Shown: positions 40,120 to 53,289 of the stretch, in pieces
Numbering within the stretch: the stretch's first letter is position 1
Layout: the number at the start of each line of letters is the position of its first letter
Origin: Eulemur rufifrons
Lineage: Eukaryota > Chordata > Mammalia > Primates > Lemuridae
Assembly (NCBI RefSeq): GCF_041146395.1
Contig: NC_090999.1
Span: forward strand, 65,353,001-65,417,000
Reading direction: 5' to 3'
DNA length: 64,000 bases
The notes under the pieces: model-generated
What the model saw: only the letters and a program-made list of their open reading frames with translations
Database searches by the model: none
Told to the model about the DNA's origin: nothing
Translations under genes and position numbers: made by a program

Positions 40120-40445
40120 GGCTGGGCACGGTGGCTCAAGCCTGTAATCCTAGCACTCTGAGAGGCCGAGGTAGGTGGATCGTTTGAGCTCAGGAGTTCG
40201 AGAGCAGCCTGAGCAAGAGCAAGACCTCGTCTCTACTAAAAATAGAAAGAAATTATATGGACAGCTAAAACATATATAGAAAAAATTAGCCGGGCATGGT
40301 GGTACATGCCTGTAGTCCCAGCTACTCGAGAGGCTGAGGCAGGAGGATTGCTTGAGCCCAGGAGTTTGAGGTTGCTGTGAGCTAGGCTGACGTCATGGCA
40401 CTCTAGCCCAGGCAACAAAGTGAGACTCTGTCTCAAAAAAAAAAA
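40120..40445 (+). mobile_element. Alu SINE, strepsirrhine type, with 15-bp TSDs
   Basis: Complete dimer GGCTGGGCACGGTGGCTCAAG to the A-tail, with GACAGCTAAAACATATATAG linker and GTGAGCTAGGCTGACGTCATG. Target duplication AGAAATACTGAATTA at 40105-40119 and 40446-40460 is perfect. Confidence 0.96.
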
Positions 40446-40460
40446 AGAAATACTGAATTA

Positions 40461-40560
40461 GAATAAGTTCCTGGAGGGGCAGAACCATTATGTATTGTGT
40501 ATGGACTACAGTAGATATTTAATAAATACTTGTTAACTGATATATTTTTATTTCAACTGA
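40461..40560 (+). mobile_element. L2 3' end fragment
   Basis: GGACTACAGTAGATATTTAATAAATACTTGTTAACTG resembles the L2 3' terminus. Confidence 0.5.
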
Positions 40561-40589
40561 CATATTTATTGGGACGTTACTAGATACTG

Positions 40590-41000
40590 ATATGGTATTT
40601 TCAGCTGAACATAACAGAAAATCCAATCAAAAATGGCTTAAATGTGAGGACATTGATTAGTTCACATAACAAAAAGTCTAGGATTTGGTTGAGTGGCTTA
40701 ACAACATCATCAAGCAGACAGGTGTTTTCTGTCCTTCCTCCCTGTCCTTCTCGTTTCCTTCATGATCACAAGATGGCTTCAGCAGCTCAAGGCATCACCC
40801 ACAAACATGACAACCAGCCAAGAAGAGGGAAGTTTCTTCTCATGTGTCCCTTCTTGAAGGCAAAGAAACCTCAGCCAGAAGCCCCACAGCAGGTTTCTCC
40901 TTGCATCCCATTGGCCTGAATTGCTTCACATGCTCCTACCAAAACCAACTACATCTCAACTCAGAAGAATGGAACCATCATGATTAGTTTGCTCCCCCAC
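40590..41000 (-). mobile_element. Old LTR-like repeat, antisense (MLT1-like?)
   Basis: CATAACAGAAAATCCAATCA...GATCACAAGATGGCTTCAGCAGCTC...CATCCCATTGGCCTGAATTG is a mosaic typical of an old mammalian LTR. The family name is uncertain, and the open frame 40644-40919 inside it is not a gene. Confidence 0.45.
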
Positions 41001-41674
41001 CCCCCAGGGACATGGGAGACAGGAGGATGAACTAAGTCAGGCAGAAGTGGGGGATGGCCATTCGGAAGGTAACCAGCAGCATATGCCACACTGAGAACAC
41101 CTGGGAGAAAGCAAATTCTAAATCTGAGGGGATATGCAACATAATTTACAAGTGTTTGTATAGGACTGAAGACTGGAGATCAAATACTTTCACTGGCAAA
41201 TCCAGACTGCAGATTGTCTAGACACCAGAAAGAAGCACTAGCTCAAAGAAAATAATGAGCCAATCTGCAGTCCACTGCTGGAGTATGTGTCACCATTAGT
41301 AGGGTGTGACATCCTCTTCCCATCTGCCTCTGACTCATGCGTCCAACCCAGGGTGGCACTGTCAGCATGGTAGGGTTTTAGAGGAATGGATTTTATATAA
41401 TATATGAGGTAGCATTTGGTCATTTTCCAGAAGAACATTTTTGAGTCAAATGAGTGGTAGATGAAATCTGACTAATGAAACCCCATACCCAAAGTCTTCT
41501 TTGTTTCTCAGGTGTTTGGGTGATAGGAAAAAGGAACCTCACCCAGGTGGAGGCTATTTTATATTGCTCAAGATAGTAAACTATAAACCTTGAGGGTCCA
41601 ACAACCTGTGACTTTATGGGGCCATTTTTTTCCAACAACTAAGATGTAAGGGAGCAGTCCTGTTAGAGAAGTCA

Positions 41675-42310
41675 GTCAGTCAATGAATATTTATTTTCCA
41701 CCTACTATGTGCCATGTGCTTTTCTCAGTCTTATTTACACTGTGGGGAATAAGTTACAAAAGTGCCTGCACACAGGGAGCTCTCATTTTAGTGACAGGGA
41801 CAGAAAATAAACAAAAACAAATAAGGTAACTTTAGGTATTTCAGACAAGTGCTTTAGAGAAGATAAAAAAAGGGTATTATGATAGAAAGTGCCTGGGAAG
41901 GCTTGTCTGAAGAGAGGAGATGGGAGTTGAGACCTAAACAATGGAAAGGCGGCAGCCATGAAGTGACTGAAGGAAAGAGTATTCCAAGAAGAAGGAACAA
42001 CGAATGCCAAGCCTCTGAGCTACAAAATAGCTATGTGTGTCCCAGGGACAGCAAGAAGGCCTGTATGGTTGAATGAGAGTAAATGGAGGGAAGAGTGGGA
42101 GGAGACAAGGTTGAAAAGGAGAGCTAGGATTTTATTCTCAGAGAATGGATGAGCTGTATATGTGTTTTAAGTAGGCAAGTACTACCATTTACACTTTAGA
42201 AAAATCACTCTAGCTGTTGTATGGAGGATACACTCTTTGTTAGGAAGCAAAAGTAGAAGAAGAGATACTGGTAGCCAGGACCAAGCTAGGAAGAAAGAAT
42301 TAAGGAAACC
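41675..42310 (-). mobile_element. L2 LINE, antisense, 0.6 kb
   Basis: TCAATGAATATTTATTTTCCACCTACTATGTGCCATG, AGGGAGCTCTCATTTTAGTG, GAGTATTCCAAGAAGAAGGAAC, GGACAGCAAGAAGGCC and AAAAATCACTCTAGCTGTTG follow inverted L2 in order. Confidence 0.85.
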
Positions 42311-42499
42311 ATTAATTTGGAGCCTGAGGTCACTTCTAGTTGTTATTTCTGCTGCCACTCTATTAAGTCACATGAGTAGCATTAATCAAATTGTGTTCCC
42401 TGCTTCTGCTTGCAATGATGGAAAAATGAGAGAGTTAAGCTTAACATTTGGTTTTGGAATGCATGAGTTCCAAATTGTGACCCTGACATCTCCAAGGAG

Positions 42500-42850
42500 T
42501 ATAGCCATTCCTCCCTCTGTCTGGTAAATTTCCCCAATCTGGTCTTCCAAATCACTAATTCATTCTTTAGCTATTTCCACTGTCATATTTATCCTATCAT
42601 TTAAAAAATATATTTCAACTAGTATATTTTTCATGCTTAATATTTCTATTTGTTTACTTTGTTGTTTTCTAGGTTTTTTTAAATTTTGCTAATATCCTCC
42701 CTCATCTTCTCTTTTAATATGCTTGTTAGCCTTTTTAAAAACTTGTGTATATTTTAGTATTTCTCTTCTGTAGCAACCTGTAATCCAGTAGGCTGTTTAT
42801 TTATTGGTTAGTTGGTTTTTAAAAAGGCTGTGCTCCTCAAATGTCCAGTT
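42500..42850 (-). mobile_element. Old L1/HAL1 fragment, antisense
   Basis: TCTTCCAAATCACTAATTCATTC...ATATTTTTCATGCTTAATATTTCTATTTG resembles inverted L1/HAL1 ORF1-region sequence. Confidence 0.55.
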
Positions 42851-43364
42851 TGGCCTGAAAACTCACTTTCCCCTGGGGATTTCGGCCACACTCTAGTCTT
42901 CAATGGAGTTTTATCAGCTCCACTGAGCCCAGGAGTGGGGTATGGATGAGCCCCAGACACCAGAAAACCACAGACAACCACTCCCTTTCCTATAACATAA
43001 CTTCTCCTGTCAGGTCTCCACCTTTTGCTTCCCAGGAAGAAGCAAGTTTAGGAGAACAGTTGCTTTCTCATCCTTGGGCATTCAAAGATGGAACAATGTG
43101 GAAGCAATTGCCCAAAATCAGTTGTTCCCCAAGTTTGTTGTTATTGTCACTGTTTTAGCTCCTTACCAACACAGGCCCTCTGCCCTGCCTGATCCCTCAT
43201 GAGAGAATATCTCAACCAGAGTTTTACATTTCACATGAGTAGGAGCAGTTGGTCCCAAGGCAACAAAGTAGTAAGAACAGACCTACATCATTATTCTCTT
43301 GCCCTACTTTATCTTCCCACAGGCCTGCCCAGCTGTCTGTTGCCCCAGGTCAACGCAGCCATCT

Positions 43365-43805
43365 GAGTCAGGTTGGGCTGCCCAGGAAACAGACTCTGAC
43401 ACAGAGACTGATGAAAAGAAGGCTTACTATAGAGCACACTAGGATCAACATCTATGGAAGGGAAGGGAAGGCGGTGGAATTGGGTGGAAGGAATAGTTGA
43501 GCTGTGATGCAATGCCAGTGAAGACTTCAGCTGGCCCCACAGGGAGCTCTGAAGCAGGGAAGACCCTTCAAAGGTGTTCTGAGTTAGAGCAAGTGTGCCA
43601 GCGCCAGGCCTTCATACCCACACATTGGCTAGTCACTGAATGCAAGCTCACCTTGGCAAGGTGAATCCCTTCACAGAGACAGTCTCCAGAAAACACCCAG
43701 AGCTGAGGTCTGCCAGCCCATAGCACTCCCAGAAGTTGGAAGGAATAAGTTCTTCCTTCCTGAAAGGGGAGCTGGGTGGCATGTCACCTCACACTGCACC
43801 TATGG
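43365..43805. other. Unassigned repeat-like sequence
   Basis: CCAGGAAACAGACTCTGACAC...GATGAAAAGAAGGCTTACTATAG has the character of an old LTR, but I cannot name it. No coding potential recognised. Confidence 0.3.
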
Positions 43806-44403
43806 CACTACCTACACATCCATTAGTTTAAAATAGCCCGTGCTGCCCCAGGGGTTTTTCACAGTACTCTTTCTCTCTCTACATTCTTCCAGGTTTTATG
43901 GGGAAAACAGGATGGGACGCCAGCGGTCATGCTAATTCAGCATTGTTGTCAAAACCATGGTCAGCCCAGGATTTTTTACCTGAAGAATTGTGTAACTCAT
44001 TCCCTTTCTTTCTGTGCTTTGTCCCAGATGAGCTGTCACATTCCCCTGGGGCAGACTTCCTTTAGCTGACATGTTGACACTAACCCTCAACTCCCCTGCT
44101 CGCTGAAAGCTTCTATTTTCCCAGGAGGCTGAAGGGGATGAGCCCTCTGAAGACCCAGCCAGAGCTGAGCAGAGGTGCGCTGGGTCTGCAGAGACAACAG
44201 GACCCCTGAGCAAGGGGGACGGCAGTATTTTCCATGGGACCAAAGTCTGCTCCGTGAGTCCCACAGAAGCCCCCATCATTTCTCAGGCCCCGTGCCCCAC
44301 CAGAAGCTATGGTATCTGTGATAGGGTAGGGACCAAGGTGGGTGGTGGAGGTGCAACTCTTCTTTTTGAAAGCAACCTAAGTGTAAAAATGTCTGTTCCC
44401 TAT

Positions 44404-44415
44404 CATACACACACC

Positions 44416-44453
<38 letters not shown>

Positions 44454-44454
44454 G
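44404..44454. repeat. (CA)n microsatellite
   Basis: ACACACACCCACACACGCGCGC then about 15 CA units; CG units interrupt the 5' half. Confidence 0.95.
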
Positions 44455-44849
44455 TCCTGCCAGTTCAGGTAATCTCATGATCTTCACTCAAGCCTTCAAC
44501 TACCCTTTATTTTTCTGATAACATCCAAATATCTCTATCTCCAGACACACTTCAGACTATTCAGTGGGCATCTCCATATGGATGCCCTTTAAAAATCTCA
44601 AATTTGTTTCCTCCCCCCAAGCCTAATGCTTTTTTTAAAAAAATCTCAGTCTTGACAAAAGTAATTATCATTCATTAAGCCCAAATCAGAAATTTTAGAA
44701 TCTCTCCCTCTCCCAGGCCCATTTCCTATCTATCTCAAAGCTCTAGAACTTCTAGGTTCTTAATATTTGTAACATCTGTCCTCCTCCTTTATGTCCAAAA
44801 TCACCATCTTAGTCTCAGATCCTCCTCATTTCTCACATAGATTACTGCT

Positions 44850-45175
44850 TATATAAGTTGTCTATTGCTGTGTAGCAAAGTATTCCAAAACTCAGTGGCA
44901 CAAAACAACAAATATTTATCTCACAGTTCCTGTGAATCAGGAATTCAGAAGTGGCTTACTGAGTGATTTTGGCTCAGAGTGTCTCGTGAGGTGGCAGTCA
45001 AGATGTCAGTTGAGTTTGCAGTCATCTGACGGCTTGACTGGGGCTGCAGGATCTGCTCCTAGGATGGCTCACTCGCATTGCTTTGGGTAGGACACTTCAG
45101 TCCCTTGTTGGCTGCTGTTGGAGATCTCAGTCCCTCACCACATAGACCTCTCCACAGGGTTGCTCAATATGGCAG
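44850..45175 (-). mobile_element. Old LTR fragment, antisense (MaLR-like?)
   Basis: AAGTTGTCTATTGCTGTGTAGC...AAAACTCAGTGGCACAAAAC...ATTTATCTCACAGTTCCTGTG...GGCTGCAGGATCTGCTCC...AATATGGCAGCTGGCTTCC is a widespread mammalian LTR pattern in reverse. The name is uncertain. Confidence 0.55.
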
Positions 45176-45694
45176 CTGGCTTCCCCCAGAATGAGTGAGC
45201 AGACAGATAGAGATGAAAGAGAAAGGGAGAGATGGGGAAAGAGAGAGAAAGGGAGTGCATACACTCTCTGGAGGATTATCCTGGGGTAAGAAGCAAATTG
45301 CAAATGTTGAAAGGCACAACAAAAGTAGCTTTCTCTTTCAAGAAGTTTATCTGAAAAGGGAAGCAGTAATATACTAATGCCAATAGGATCTACCAAGATT
45401 TTACATGTTTTTCACCCTTACACTAAATATCCCTAGCCTTTGTCTTTTTCCTTTTCTAATTTACTTTGTTCATCTTCATTGAACTTTTGATTTTTTTGCT
45501 AATCTTTACCTTTAACCTATTATTTCTTCCAGCTGTTAGTAGGCAGCACTCTCCTCAACATAAAATTATCAGGTATTACATTTATGTGGATCCAGAAACC
45601 ATCTAACTTGGCTTGTTAGAATAGTAGGTAAAATAAAGAGTAAGGACATTCCAAGGGTGATTCTGACGCAGAGGTTGGAGACGACCTCTTCTCT

Positions 45695-45920
45695 GTGTCT
45701 CACACAGCATGGACTCTGAGTCTGACTGCCTAGGCTTCAATACTGGTCCCACCATTGTTATCTGGGTGACACTGGGCAAGTTATTCAAGCCCTATAAGCC
45801 TCAGTTTCATCATCTTTAAAATGTGGTAATATTAATACATTCCTCACAGTGTTATCATGAAGATCAACAAATGAACCACTTGAAGTGCTAGCCACAAGGC
45901 CTGGCTTTTATTAAATGCTC
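45695..45920 (+). mobile_element. MIR SINE, nearly full length
   Basis: CATGGACTCTGAGTCTGACTGCCTAGG...CACTGGGCAAGTTATTCAAG...CCTCAGTTTCATCATCTTTAAAATG...GTGTTATCATGAAGATC...GGCCTGGCTTTT follows MIR end to end. Confidence 0.9.
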
Positions 45921-46019
45921 AAAAATGTTAGCTATAACTATTTTAAAGTGCAGGAGTAGTGTATGGATATGGTAGTGATGCTTGTGACGGCTCAGTGACG
46001 TTTTCTTCCTTCTTTCCGA

Positions 46020-46378
46020 ATCTCAGTTTCTAGAAGTGTGCCGTCTGATACAATAGCCACTGGAGTGCTTGAAATGTGGCTTGTCCCAATTGAGTTGTGT
46101 TATGAGTATAAAATACATAGTGGATTTCAAAAGTTTAGTATAAAAAAGAATGTAAAATATTCCATTAAAAAAGTTCATATTGATAATATGTTACAGTGAC
46201 ATTTTAAACATATTGGGTGTCTATTAATAAATATATTATTATCATAATTATATATATTTCAATAAATATATTTTAATAAATATACTACTTTAATTTCATT
46301 AGTTTTTTAAAAAGTTTTCTTAATATGGCTATTAGAAAGTTTTAAATTATATATGAGGCTTGCATTGTATTTCTCTTG
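46020..46378 (+). mobile_element. Ancient DNA-transposon-like repeat
   Basis: GTCTGATACAATAGCCACTG...GCTTGAAATGTGGCTTGTCC...GTGTTATGAGTATAAAATAC and, at the far end, AATATGGCTATTAGAAAGTTTTAAATTA...GCTTGCATTGTATTTCTCTTGG. I know this motif as a common mammal-wide repeat whose ends are inverted versions of each other, but I cannot give its name safely. Confidence 0.55.
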
Positions 46379-46706
46379 GGCAATTTTATAAAGATGAATT
46401 ATGAAGCTACTAAATCAGAAAGAAAAAATATGTTACTATACTTTCTTTATCTGCACAGCATGAGTCCTTCTTCTTTCTTAATGCTCCAGCCAGTTTCTTC
46501 TGACTTCACTGGGCCTTTCTGTTCACACACACTGATCCTTGTACACAGTCATCACTAGGGTAACAACAACAATGTTTGTCGCCAACTGTTAACCAGCTTC
46601 TGGCACTGCCCAGGGGAACTTTGTTGTAGAGAGCAAACAACCAATTTCTTATTTTTTAAATTCCTTTGGCAAAGATGCTTGATATAAAATTGATGGTAAA
46701 AAGGAG

Positions 46707-47043
46707 GGCCGAGCACAGTGGCTCACCCCTGTTATCCCAACACACTGGGAGGCCGAGGTGGGAGGATCACTTCAGGCCGCGAGTTTGAGATCAGCCTGGG
46801 CAACAGAATGAGACACTGTCTGTACAAAAAAATGTAAAAATCAGCCGGGCATGGTGGCACATACCTGTAGTCCCAGCTACTCAGGAGGCTGAGGCAGGAG
46901 GATCACTTGAGCCCAGGAGTTTGAGGTTGCAGTGAGCTATGATGATGCCACTGCACTCTAGCCTGGGTGACAGAGTGAGACTCTGTGTCACCTTCAACAC
47001 AGTGTTACCTGTGACAATATAACCAAGTCATAGGTTACCTAGG

Positions 47044-47078
<35 letters not shown>
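46707..47078 (+). mobile_element. Alu SINE with 57 nt of foreign sequence before its A-tail
   Basis: An AluJ-like dimer (GGCCGAGCACAGTGGCTCAC to GACAGAGTGAGACTCTGT) has no A-tail at its body end. It runs into about 57 nt of unrelated sequence (46990-47046: CCTTCAACACAGTG to TTACCTAGGTCT) and then an A32 tail. AAAAAGGAG lies at 46698-46706 and again at 47074-47082, so both parts went in together. Confidence 0.85.
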
Positions 47079-47080
<2 letters not shown>

Positions 47081-47104
47081 AGAAAAGAACAATAGCATAG
47101 CATG

Positions 47105-47625
47105 CAAATATCACTGGTAACCAACCTAATACACATTCCCTCCTTTGCTGATAAAAGTCCCAATTTTGCTTAAGGCCGCAATAGTGCCCAGTTTTTAAAA
47201 AAGAAGTTACAAGAGGTGATCATATGGCACAGGTTCAGCCAATGAAATACAGACAAATGTGTCCTGGTGAGTCTTTTAGAAAAGCTGTTTTCTTGATATT
47301 AAAAAGGAGGGATGGGAACAAACTCCACTGGCGCACACATTTTATTCTTTGCCATCCGTCTTTTCTATCTGGAATGGGGACACAATACTTCAAGGTGGAA
47401 CAACAGCCTTGAGACCCTGAGGGTGACTGTCAAACACTGAAAGTGGGCCGGGAAGCCAGAAGGAGCCTGGGTGCTTGGTGACTTCCTTGGGCAGCTACAG
47501 TAGCCCTGGACCATTTACCTCTAGACTTCTTGTTACATGAGCCAAATAAACACTCCTTATTCGAGTCACTCTCTTTGGGTTTCTGACACACACAGCTAAA
47601 TACAACCCTAGCTGATACTTGCAGT
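47105..47625 (+). mobile_element. Old LTR-like repeat, sense
   Basis: CAGCCAATGAAATACAGAC...AGAAGGAGCCTGGGTGCTTGG...AGTAGCCCTGGACCATTTACC...TTGTTACATGAGCCAAATAAAC...GGGTTTCTGACACACACAGC...CCTAGCTGATAC is the sense counterpart of the type at 40590-41000. AATAAA at 47545 would be the LTR poly(A) signal. Confidence 0.5.
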
Positions 47626-47859
47626 CTTCAGAAAATGCTAATGTTCACAATCTGGCCCCCAAATCTGCTGTTCTCGGGACATTTTCACTTCCAAGAAAAT
47701 TTGTCACCATTAGTCCAAAGCAAATAGTTATTCTGGCTTATGCAGTGGGAATGAGTGTGAATTATTAGGCCTTGACTTTTTATGATCCAGCATATATAAC
47801 AGTCATTTTTTAAAAGATATATACTGTATATCTATATATCTACATAAATGTATAGATAC

Positions 47860-47945
47860 AAACAGATATTTCCTAGAGGGCAGGGGCTTTGTCTGTCTCA
47901 TTACTTTACTCCTAGTTCCTAACAAGACAAAATCCTCTTTTCCTA
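47860..47945 (+). mobile_element. L2 3' fragment
   Basis: TTCCTAGAGGGCAGGGGCTTTGTCTGTCTC...TACTCCTAGTTCCTAACA is the L2 3' motif; the terminal part is missing. Confidence 0.6.
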
Positions 47946-47989
47946 CGCTGCCTTCTCTTTCTAGCAATATTCACAAAAATACTTTGCTA

Positions 47990-48080
47990 CCATTTGGAGG
48001 TGGCATCATAGCAAGCTCCTAGGCTAGGTAACAGGTTCCCTAGGTCTAATCCTGGCTCTGCCAAATAAATAGTTCTGAGA
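47990..48080 (+). mobile_element. MIR fragment
   Basis: TCCCTAGGTCTAATCCTGGCTCTGCCAAAT is the MIR central region. Confidence 0.65.
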
Positions 48081-48598
48081 CACTGAAACATTTCTTCAAA
48101 TAAAAACTCATGCAGAAGCTCAATATATGAAACAGATGAAAGAAAACCCAAAGCTGCTTCCATTGAGTCATAAGGTAAATAAGAAGTCCCCAAGAAATTT
48201 AATAGCATAACAGACAAATTTAAAGTAAACTAATTCTCAGTTACATAGATTTAATGGAATATTGTCATGCTCATCTATACAAAATGTGACTTGGTATGAA
48301 GTCAGAAATCAGAGCACACAAGAGTTTTGGAAGTGACCTGTACTTGGGAACAATATAACCAAGTGCTTTAGCATGTGGGCTTTGGATGACCTAGGACTAG
48401 TTAAAAACTCCATGAATGGGTTTTGGCCATAATCCAGAAAGATGTAATCCTAATCACTATAATCTTGAATGTTGAAATTCTGAAAGATCAAAATCCTCAA
48501 AACGTAATTCTGGAAAAAATAATTTAAAATTTTTAAAAAACATTTATTTACATTTTTAAAAGGAAATTTTATTTCAGAAATACAAAAACACAACAGAA

Positions 48599-49008
<410 letters not shown>

Positions 49009-49705
49009 TTACACAGATATAACAGTTATGAGCAAATAAACTGTATTCATAAAGAAATAGGTCAAAATTCAAAATGTATAAATGCATATCACTATGGTTA
49101 GTAATTAAGTGCACCCAGCTTCATAACTGCAGTCATCTGAAATACCGTGAGGGATAACTTAAGTCGTTTGACAAGATCAATCAAAGACCTCATTGGGTCA
49201 CCACCACCTATGCAGTCACCCAAAGAGCCGAGATCTCAAGAAATTTTACTGTTCACAAATGCAGATACACAAAAAAGGACATCCTCATTTATTGAGGAAG
49301 TTTTGATGTTTTTACATATATGCACAATACTTACAAAGTCAATGTGATAACATACTTTCCTGGAGTCAAATTTCAAAAAAAGCATAAAATGAACTATAAC
49401 TCTCTAAAAGTCTTGACACAGTTTATACCCTCAGTATTGCAAATGATGTGAAGGTAAAATAACATAGCATTGCAAACTATAAAAATAATAATAATGCGGA
49501 CAATTTAAAATAGTGGGGAAGAAATCTAAAAAAAAAAAAAAAAAAAACCTAAGAAGAAAATTTGACATACGAGAAAGTGTATTACAGGGATAGATGATTA
49601 TGGGCAATTGCATGGAGGTAGTCCATAATAGCTGGCTGACTTTCATGATAATTAACTATATTTTCAAGTCTTACATGACTATAAATAGCTGCTTTTTTTT
49701 CTTTT

Positions 49706-50063
<358 letters not shown>

Positions 50064-50209
50064 TGCTTTTTTTTTCTTTTAGGGCATGGCTCCCCTTGAC
50101 GAACACATTCACATTCATTTTCTACATGGCACTGCTCTTTTTGAAATCCTTCTATGATTCCATATACACCAACATGAACATTTCTTAATAAATTTTTCTA
50201 TCTTCTATG

Positions 50210-50551
50210 TCATGCTTCTATGTTGTTCTGGGTATGTGGAAACCCATTCTGAATGCACTCATATATAGAAACAATATTGCTGATCGAAAAGCACAACGCC
50301 GTTGCATATCTTCTTATCCTACCATGCACATGATTATTTTTGAACCAATCAGTAATTTCACCAGCTTCTTCAGGCAAATGTGGCTTTAATTCACTAAAAG
50401 CTCCTGAAATGTCATCAGCTGGAAGGACTGCCAGTGCAGACAAATGATGTATTTTTACACCAAAGTTTTCAGCATTGCCATAAGGTATGGCCAATCCACT
50501 GATTTGAATGTTCCACCAAAGGCATTGGGCTGAATGAAAAAAAAAAAACAA
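50210..50551 (-). pseudogene. MULE transposase C-terminal remnant
   Basis: 113 codons open on the minus strand inside the transposon. Motifs ALAVLPADDISGAF, SELKPHLPEEAGEITDWF, NNHVHGRIRRY and IQNGFPHTQNN correspond to the region after the catalytic core of Mutator-family transposases (from memory of the family). The lead-in MFFFF is translation of an A-rich patch, not a true start. The reading frame stops at both ends, so it is a fossil fragment. Confidence 0.65.
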
Positions 50552-52187
50552 AAAACAACTTTATTGGTAACACCTTGAAATTCACTTTTAGAAGCCTTGA
50601 TCACACACAATTCAAATCTATTATTATGGTTTGGGCATTCAATTGAAATCCATTTTCTTCTGCAAAATTCACCAAATCTTCAAATAAGTATCTATCAAGT
50701 GCTTCACTTTTCCTATTATTAATACCTAAATGAGTGGATAAGTTCTAGAATCTTCAGATGCAACAGGAACATGAATTGTATATAGTTGATAAAAAAATAG
50801 TGGGGACAATTTTGAAAGTGCCATCCATTCATTAGCTGAATTGAACCATGAGCTAGTTTGTCTGTTAGATTCAGTGGTAAATATAAGAAATCTATCTTCT
50901 TTGACAGTGAAATCCCTAACCAAGAATAATTCGCCATTAGTGTGTTTTGTAACACTGGAGGAACTTCTGCTTCAGCAAGTGTCTTTGGTGCAGAAGGTTG
51001 CAGATCTTGTCAAATTCTTTGTATTCTCTGACCAAGGGTGTTTTTCGAAGGCAAGCATGATGCTATGTGTGAAGGGACAGGAGTCACATGTGACTGAATA
51101 ATGTGACAGGGGAGATTTCTTGTATTTTTCACCTGTGTTTTCTTTTCTTCTATGATCATCAAAACACATAAAACATTGAGGGCAGATCTTCCTTCTCCTA
51201 GTGCACTCAGACTCACACACTAATCTCTGGAAACACCCTCACAAACACACTCAGAATAGCGCTTTTCCAGGTTTCTAGGTATTCCTTAATCCAGTCAAGA
51301 TGACACCTAAAGTTAAGTCCACATATTCAGCCCTTGTCAACTTGGAACCCAGACACATCTCCTTAAACCATACTTACTTAATTTCCAAATAAAGACAATA
51401 GCAAGGCAATAGCTCCGCCTAACATGATGCAACTATCCTTTGTACAACTGAAAACACACTAATCACTTCCCCAGAATTTGGCTTTCAGGATTTTAATCTT
51501 TCATGATTGTGATTTTAGGAATTTTAAACGTTAGGGATTTTAGACATGAGGGATTTTGATCTTTCGGGATTTCAACATTTGGGATTATGTCTTTCAGGAT
51601 TACAATTGGCACCGTTCATAAACTATTTTCCTCATCTGTAAAATCTGAATGATACTGCTAGACATTAATATGGTAATACACAACGTGAGTCACCAAGGGA
51701 GGGATATTGTATGCAATATTTTCTAAATTTATTCGACCATAGAATTCTTTTGTGGTGGCCAATCTTACTGCTATTCCAAGACACACACTTTGGGAAACTC
51801 TCTAACATAGTCACTTTGGCATTTTTACAGATGTAAGAACTTAGAATTTCCTCTAGATTAAAGCAGAATTTTTATAAGGGTTACATGAAGACATAAGTCT
51901 TGGAAGAAGGCTTCTGGTATCTTCTTTCGTGAATCCCCCTACCCTTTCCCAACCACCACCAATTTGGTCTGAAACATGAAAAACACATGATGCAAGATCA
52001 AGGCATAAGTCAGATCTGCTTCTTAGATGAGACACACACCAAGATTCTAACCACGCAGGTGCCCAAAGTCCTACCAAATTTCTCACAGGGGAGGAAACAA
52101 AGGAGTAGAAGTGAGGACTCAAGTTCTGTTTTCCGGCTCCTCCAGCTCATTCTTGTAACACCCCTGGTGTTTCCTTTTCCTGACCAG

Positions 52188-52431
52188 GAGTCACCCTTTT
52201 CTTCCTATCATCCCGAACACCCAGAGAAGTCAGCTAGAAGACAGACTGAACAGCCAGGAGCGAACCATAGCTTTCCTCCTGGAACAAGCCTTCCGCATCA
52301 AGGAGGACATCTCTGCCTGTCTCCAGGGGTCTCACGGCTTTCGAAAAGAGGAATCACTTGCCAGGAAGTTACTGGAAAGCCACATCCAAACCATCACCAG
52401 CATCGTCAAAAAACTCAGCCAAAACATTGAG
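52188..52431 (+). CDS. FAM81B: FAM81B coding exon 4 (coiled-coil segment)
   Basis: The acceptor is TTCCTTTTCCTGACCAG at 52171-52187. The first G completes the Lys codon split by intron 3, followed by 81 codons, from SHPFLPIIPNTQRSQLEDRL to KKLSQNIE, ending at GAG|GTAGTT (phase 0). The sequence agrees with human FAM81B (SHAFLPIIPNTQRSQLEDRL; FRIKEDISACLQG; VKKLSQNIE) almost residue for residue from memory. It is rich in Leu/Ile at heptad spacing with charged residues between, as expected of the coiled coil that makes up most of this protein family. A longer open frame covers 51987-52430 in a different frame and is only a shadow of this exon. Confidence 0.95.
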
Positions 52432-52794
52432 GTAGTTCTCTGTTTCCTGTATGTTGGCATCAATGCTTGACAAAGATTATCAACCACCAATGCCATTTTT
52501 CAAGTACAGAAATGTGTCAGTATTGTTTAAGTTTAAATGAATATATTTTGGTTGCCCAAGAGGGAAACAGTTCAAGTTTTCAGCTGCTCATTTATGCCAA
52601 AAAGTAGAAGGAATGAACTTCTATTTAAAAAAAAATATTTATTGTATATTTATTTTGTGACAGCAAAGACAACTGGTTAACATTATATCAGACATTGTGC
52701 TAAGGTACTTATGTCAGCCTAAATCTCCAAGATTCCATTAATATAATCATTTCAAATAGAGGTTTTCATAATTCATTGGTAATGCTATAATTGT

Positions 52795-53289
52795 AGAATC
52801 ATCACACTCTGATGCCAGCAATTTCTCTGACCCCATCTCCTGCCCTTCTGTTCTTTATTCTGGCCGCCCCAGCCTCCCAGCTTTTCCTAGGATATTCCAC
52901 ACACTCCCTGACCTCAGGGCCCTTGCACTTGCAATTCACTTCAACTGGATCATCTTCCCCTAGATACTCCTAGGAAATGATCTTCATTTCCTTCAGGTCT
53001 CTGCTCAAATATAAACTTGTAAGAAAAGATTTCCTCTCACTTTATAAAATAGCACCCCTGCCCACCCTGACAGTTTCAGTCGCCCTTAAAGCCTACTTTA
53101 TTTTTTATCACATAGCTTATATTGCAAACTACCATGGTCTGTATTTGGTGATTGTTTTCTCCTTCTAAAATATAATCTCCGTAAGAGCAAGACTTTGTTT
53201 TGTTCGTGCTAAATCCCATACCAGACAACAGTGTGGTTATAGACAGCTCTTTAAATATTTCTTGAATAGATGAGTGAATGAATAAATGA
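52795..53289 (+). mobile_element. L2 LINE 3' part, sense
   Basis: TCCCTGACCTCAGGGCCCTTGCACTTGC, CTTCAGGTCTCTGCTCAAAT, TTACTATCTT-like decay, ATAATCTCCGTAAGAGCAAG, and TAAATATTTCTTGAATAGATGAGTGAATGAATAAATGA at the 3' terminus: a good L2 3' end just downstream of FAM81B exon 4. Confidence 0.9.

Noticed and set aside
51987..52430. 147-codon open frame overlapping exon 4
   Set aside because: It is in a different frame from the splice-supported FAM81B reading and crosses the acceptor site.
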